Positions 5,637 to 6,967 of a stretch of DNA of 6,967 bases are shown here, piece by piece. The DNA is from Syntrophobacterales bacterium. Its GTDB lineage: Bacteria; Desulfobacterota; Syntrophia; Syntrophales; JAAYKM01. The DNA is taken from NCBI GenBank assembly GCA_031285215.1, contig JAITWQ010000236.1:1-6967 (forward strand). The letters run 5' to 3'. The notes below the pieces were generated by a model that made no database searches, was not told the origin of the DNA, and saw only the letters and a program-made list of their open reading frames with translations. The number at the start of each line of letters is the position of its first letter. The first letter of the stretch is position 1. A program made the position numbers and the translations under genes.

Positions 5637-6499
5637 AAACCATCGGTGAAGCGCTTCGCGAAACGGAAGTAATCCTCAGACAAACGGGCTCGCCAACACC
5701 TCGCCTTGACGCGGAAGTTCTTCTTTCCCATTGTCTGAACACCGATCGCCTTCATTTTTTTACCCACCCTGAACAGATTCTTGATGATAAAATACTTGCA
5801 GATTATGACAAAGCAGCGAAGAGGCGGCAAAAAGGCGAACCCGTATCATACATTATTGGCCGCAAGGAATTTTGGTCTCTGTTCTTTCATGTTAATTCCG
5901 CCGTCTTAATTCCCCGGCCGGATACGGAAATCATCGTCGAAGAAACGCTGGCGGTTATGGCAGAACAACCCCAAGACCATTGGACAATTTTGGAAACAGG
6001 TACAGGAAGCGGCGCCATTGCCATTGCCTTGGCTGCCGAACAAAAAAACGCAAAGATTACTGCCACGGATATATCGGAGGGGGCATTGCATGTGGCCCGA
6101 CAAAACGCCCGGGAAAACAACGTTGCGGATCGCATCCTTTTTATACAGGGCGACATGCTTGCACCTCTGGAAGGGCGGCGGTTTGATATAATTGTTTCTA
6201 ATCCGCCCTACATTTCCTCTCATGATTTCCCTTTACTTCCGGAGGGGATTCGCCATTATGAACCGCATCTGGCGCTTATGGCAGGAAATAACGGCACGGA
6301 ATTTCACCGGCGGCTCATTGAGGGCAGTTTATCCTGTCTGAATCCGGGTGGATGGCTGATCATGGAAATGGGGACAGGACAGGGAGAAACCATTCAGGAA
6401 TATTTTGCGGCCGCCAAATGTTATGAGGCTGTTAATATTCGGCGCGACTATGCCGGAATGGAAAGGGTAATCAAAGGCAGGAGGATAAAACATGGATAG
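5633..6499 (+). CDS. prmC: Release factor glutamine N5-methyltransferase
   Basis: PrmC (formerly HemK) uses S-adenosylmethionine to methylate the glutamine of the GGQ motif in RF1 and RF2, which speeds peptide release. The 288-residue protein has the helical N-terminal substrate domain (about 1-80), the VLIPRPDTE block (91-99), the SAM-binding loop [14 protein letters not shown] (120-133), an acidic residue ending the next strand (Asp146 in TATDIS), and the NPPY motif at 190-193 that holds the target glutamine. Length and motif order are those of E. coli PrmC (277 residues). It starts within the prfA stop codon, and its own stop overlaps murA by eight bases, so the three genes look like one operon. 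Confidence 0.98.
   Translation: MKTIGEALRETEVILRQTGSPTPRLDAEVLLSHCLNTDRLHFFTHPEQILDDKILADYDKAAKRRQKGEPVSYIIGRKEFWSLFFHVNSAVLIPRPDTEIIVEETLAVMAEQPQDHWTILETGTGSGAIAIALAAEQKNAKITATDISEGALHVARQNARENNVADRILFIQGDMLAPLEGRRFDIIVSNPPYISSHDFPLLPEGIRHYEPHLALMAGNNGTEFHRRLIEGSLSCLNPGGWLIMEMGTGQGETIQEYFAAAKCYEAVNIRRDYAGMERVIKGRRIKHG
6479..6484 (+). promoter_or_regulatory. Strong ribosome binding site of murA inside prmC
   Basis: AGGAGG lies seven bases ahead of the ATG at 6492, within the last codons of prmC. It supports that ATG over the in-frame ATG three codons later, and indicates that murA is well translated in its own right. Confidence 0.8.
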
Positions 6500-6967
6500 A
6501 ATGATCATCGAAGGAGGAATCCCCCTTAGGGGAACGGTTGAAGTCAGCGGGGCAAAAAACGCCGCCTTGCCCATCCTCGTTTCTTCTCTGCTGGCGGAAG
6601 GGACTCATGTCTTTCATAACGTACCCCAATTAATGGACATCAAAACGGTGATTAAACTTCTCTGTGACCTGGGATTGGAAATTGAAGGGGAAAACACCGT
6701 CCAAATCAACGCAAACAATATTCATAATATAGAAGCGTCCTATGACCTGGTCAAAACCATGCGCGCCTCCATTCTTGTTTTAGGGCCCCTTGTCGCCCGG
6801 ATGGGGCGGGCACGCGTATCTCTTCCCGGCGGATGTGCGATCGGGGCAAGACCCGTCAATCTTCATCTCAAGGCGTTGGAAGAAATGGGGGCAACCATTA
6901 CCCTGGACGGCGGATACATTGAAGCAACAGCATCCCGTTTAAAAGGCGCTACAATTTACTTTGATAT
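6492..6967 (+). CDS. murA: UDP-N-acetylglucosamine 1-carboxyvinyltransferase (partial, 3' end outside window)
   Basis: MurA transfers enolpyruvate from PEP to UDP-GlcNAc, the first committed step of peptidoglycan synthesis in the cytoplasm. The 158 codons present (of about 420) carry the key residues at the same numbers as in E. coli: Lys22-Asn23 in SGAKNAALP, Arg91 in MRASI, the active-site loop [15 protein letters not shown] with Cys115, and Arg120. Cys115 is the residue fosfomycin alkylates, so this enzyme is of the normally sensitive type, unlike forms with aspartate there. The start at 6492 overlaps prmC by eight bases; it is preferred over the ATG at 6501 because it has the better-placed ribosome binding site and E. 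coli-like numbering. The frame is open to the window edge with no defect. Confidence 0.98.
   Translation, partial: MDRMIIEGGIPLRGTVEVSGAKNAALPILVSSLLAEGTHVFHNVPQLMDIKTVIKLLCDLGLEIEGENTVQINANNIHNIEASYDLVKTMRASILVLGPLVARMGRARVSLPGGCAIGARPVNLHLKALEEMGATITLDGGYIEATASRLKGATIYFD

Overview
The window reads as an ordinary chromosomal housekeeping segment of a Gram-negative, diderm-type bacterium. The order rho - rpmE - prfA - prmC - murA, the protein sequences and the presence of selA together suggest Desulfobacterota (the former Deltaproteobacteria), perhaps a Syntrophus-like lineage. That placement is inferred from memory of gene order and protein style, not from a search. I saw no insertion sequences, phage genes, CRISPR arrays, tRNAs or rRNAs.

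Layout. On the minus strand, selA (selenocysteine synthase) is followed 27 bases later by the first codons of another gene that leaves the window at base 1. SelA is transcribed divergently from everything to its right. The selA/transglycosylase gap (about 370 bases) holds an extended -10 promoter for selA and a 9-bp inverted repeat upstream of the transglycosylase. Next, on the plus strand, comes a small exported lytic transglycosylase. It is separated by about 380 bases, rich in inverted repeats, from rho (transcription termination factor). rpmE (ribosomal protein L31, zinc-binding type) follows with its own likely promoter and a leader hairpin. After a 189-base gap with a candidate extended -10 promoter comes a tightly packed, overlapping set: prfA (release factor 1), prmC (the methyltransferase that modifies RF1) and the first 158 codons of murA (first committed step of peptidoglycan synthesis), which runs off the right edge.

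How the genes work together. Rho, L31, RF1 and PrmC all serve gene expression: transcription termination, ribosome structure, stop-codon reading, and methylation of the RF1 GGQ glutamine. prfA and prmC, enzyme and substrate, share an ATGA overlap. MurA and the lytic transglycosylase act on peptidoglycan. SelA implies that the organism makes selenoproteins, but no selenoprotein gene or UGA-interrupted frame is visible here.

No clearly new protein system is present. The points worth a second look are non-coding: a rho leader whose short segments could form alternative hairpins ahead of a U-run, an rpmE leader with a strong hairpin placed at the predicted transcription start and a 12-bp palindrome over the -10 box, and an inverted repeat ahead of the transglycosylase. 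The transglycosylase also has an unusual third motif, and the gene behind selA does not start like selB.
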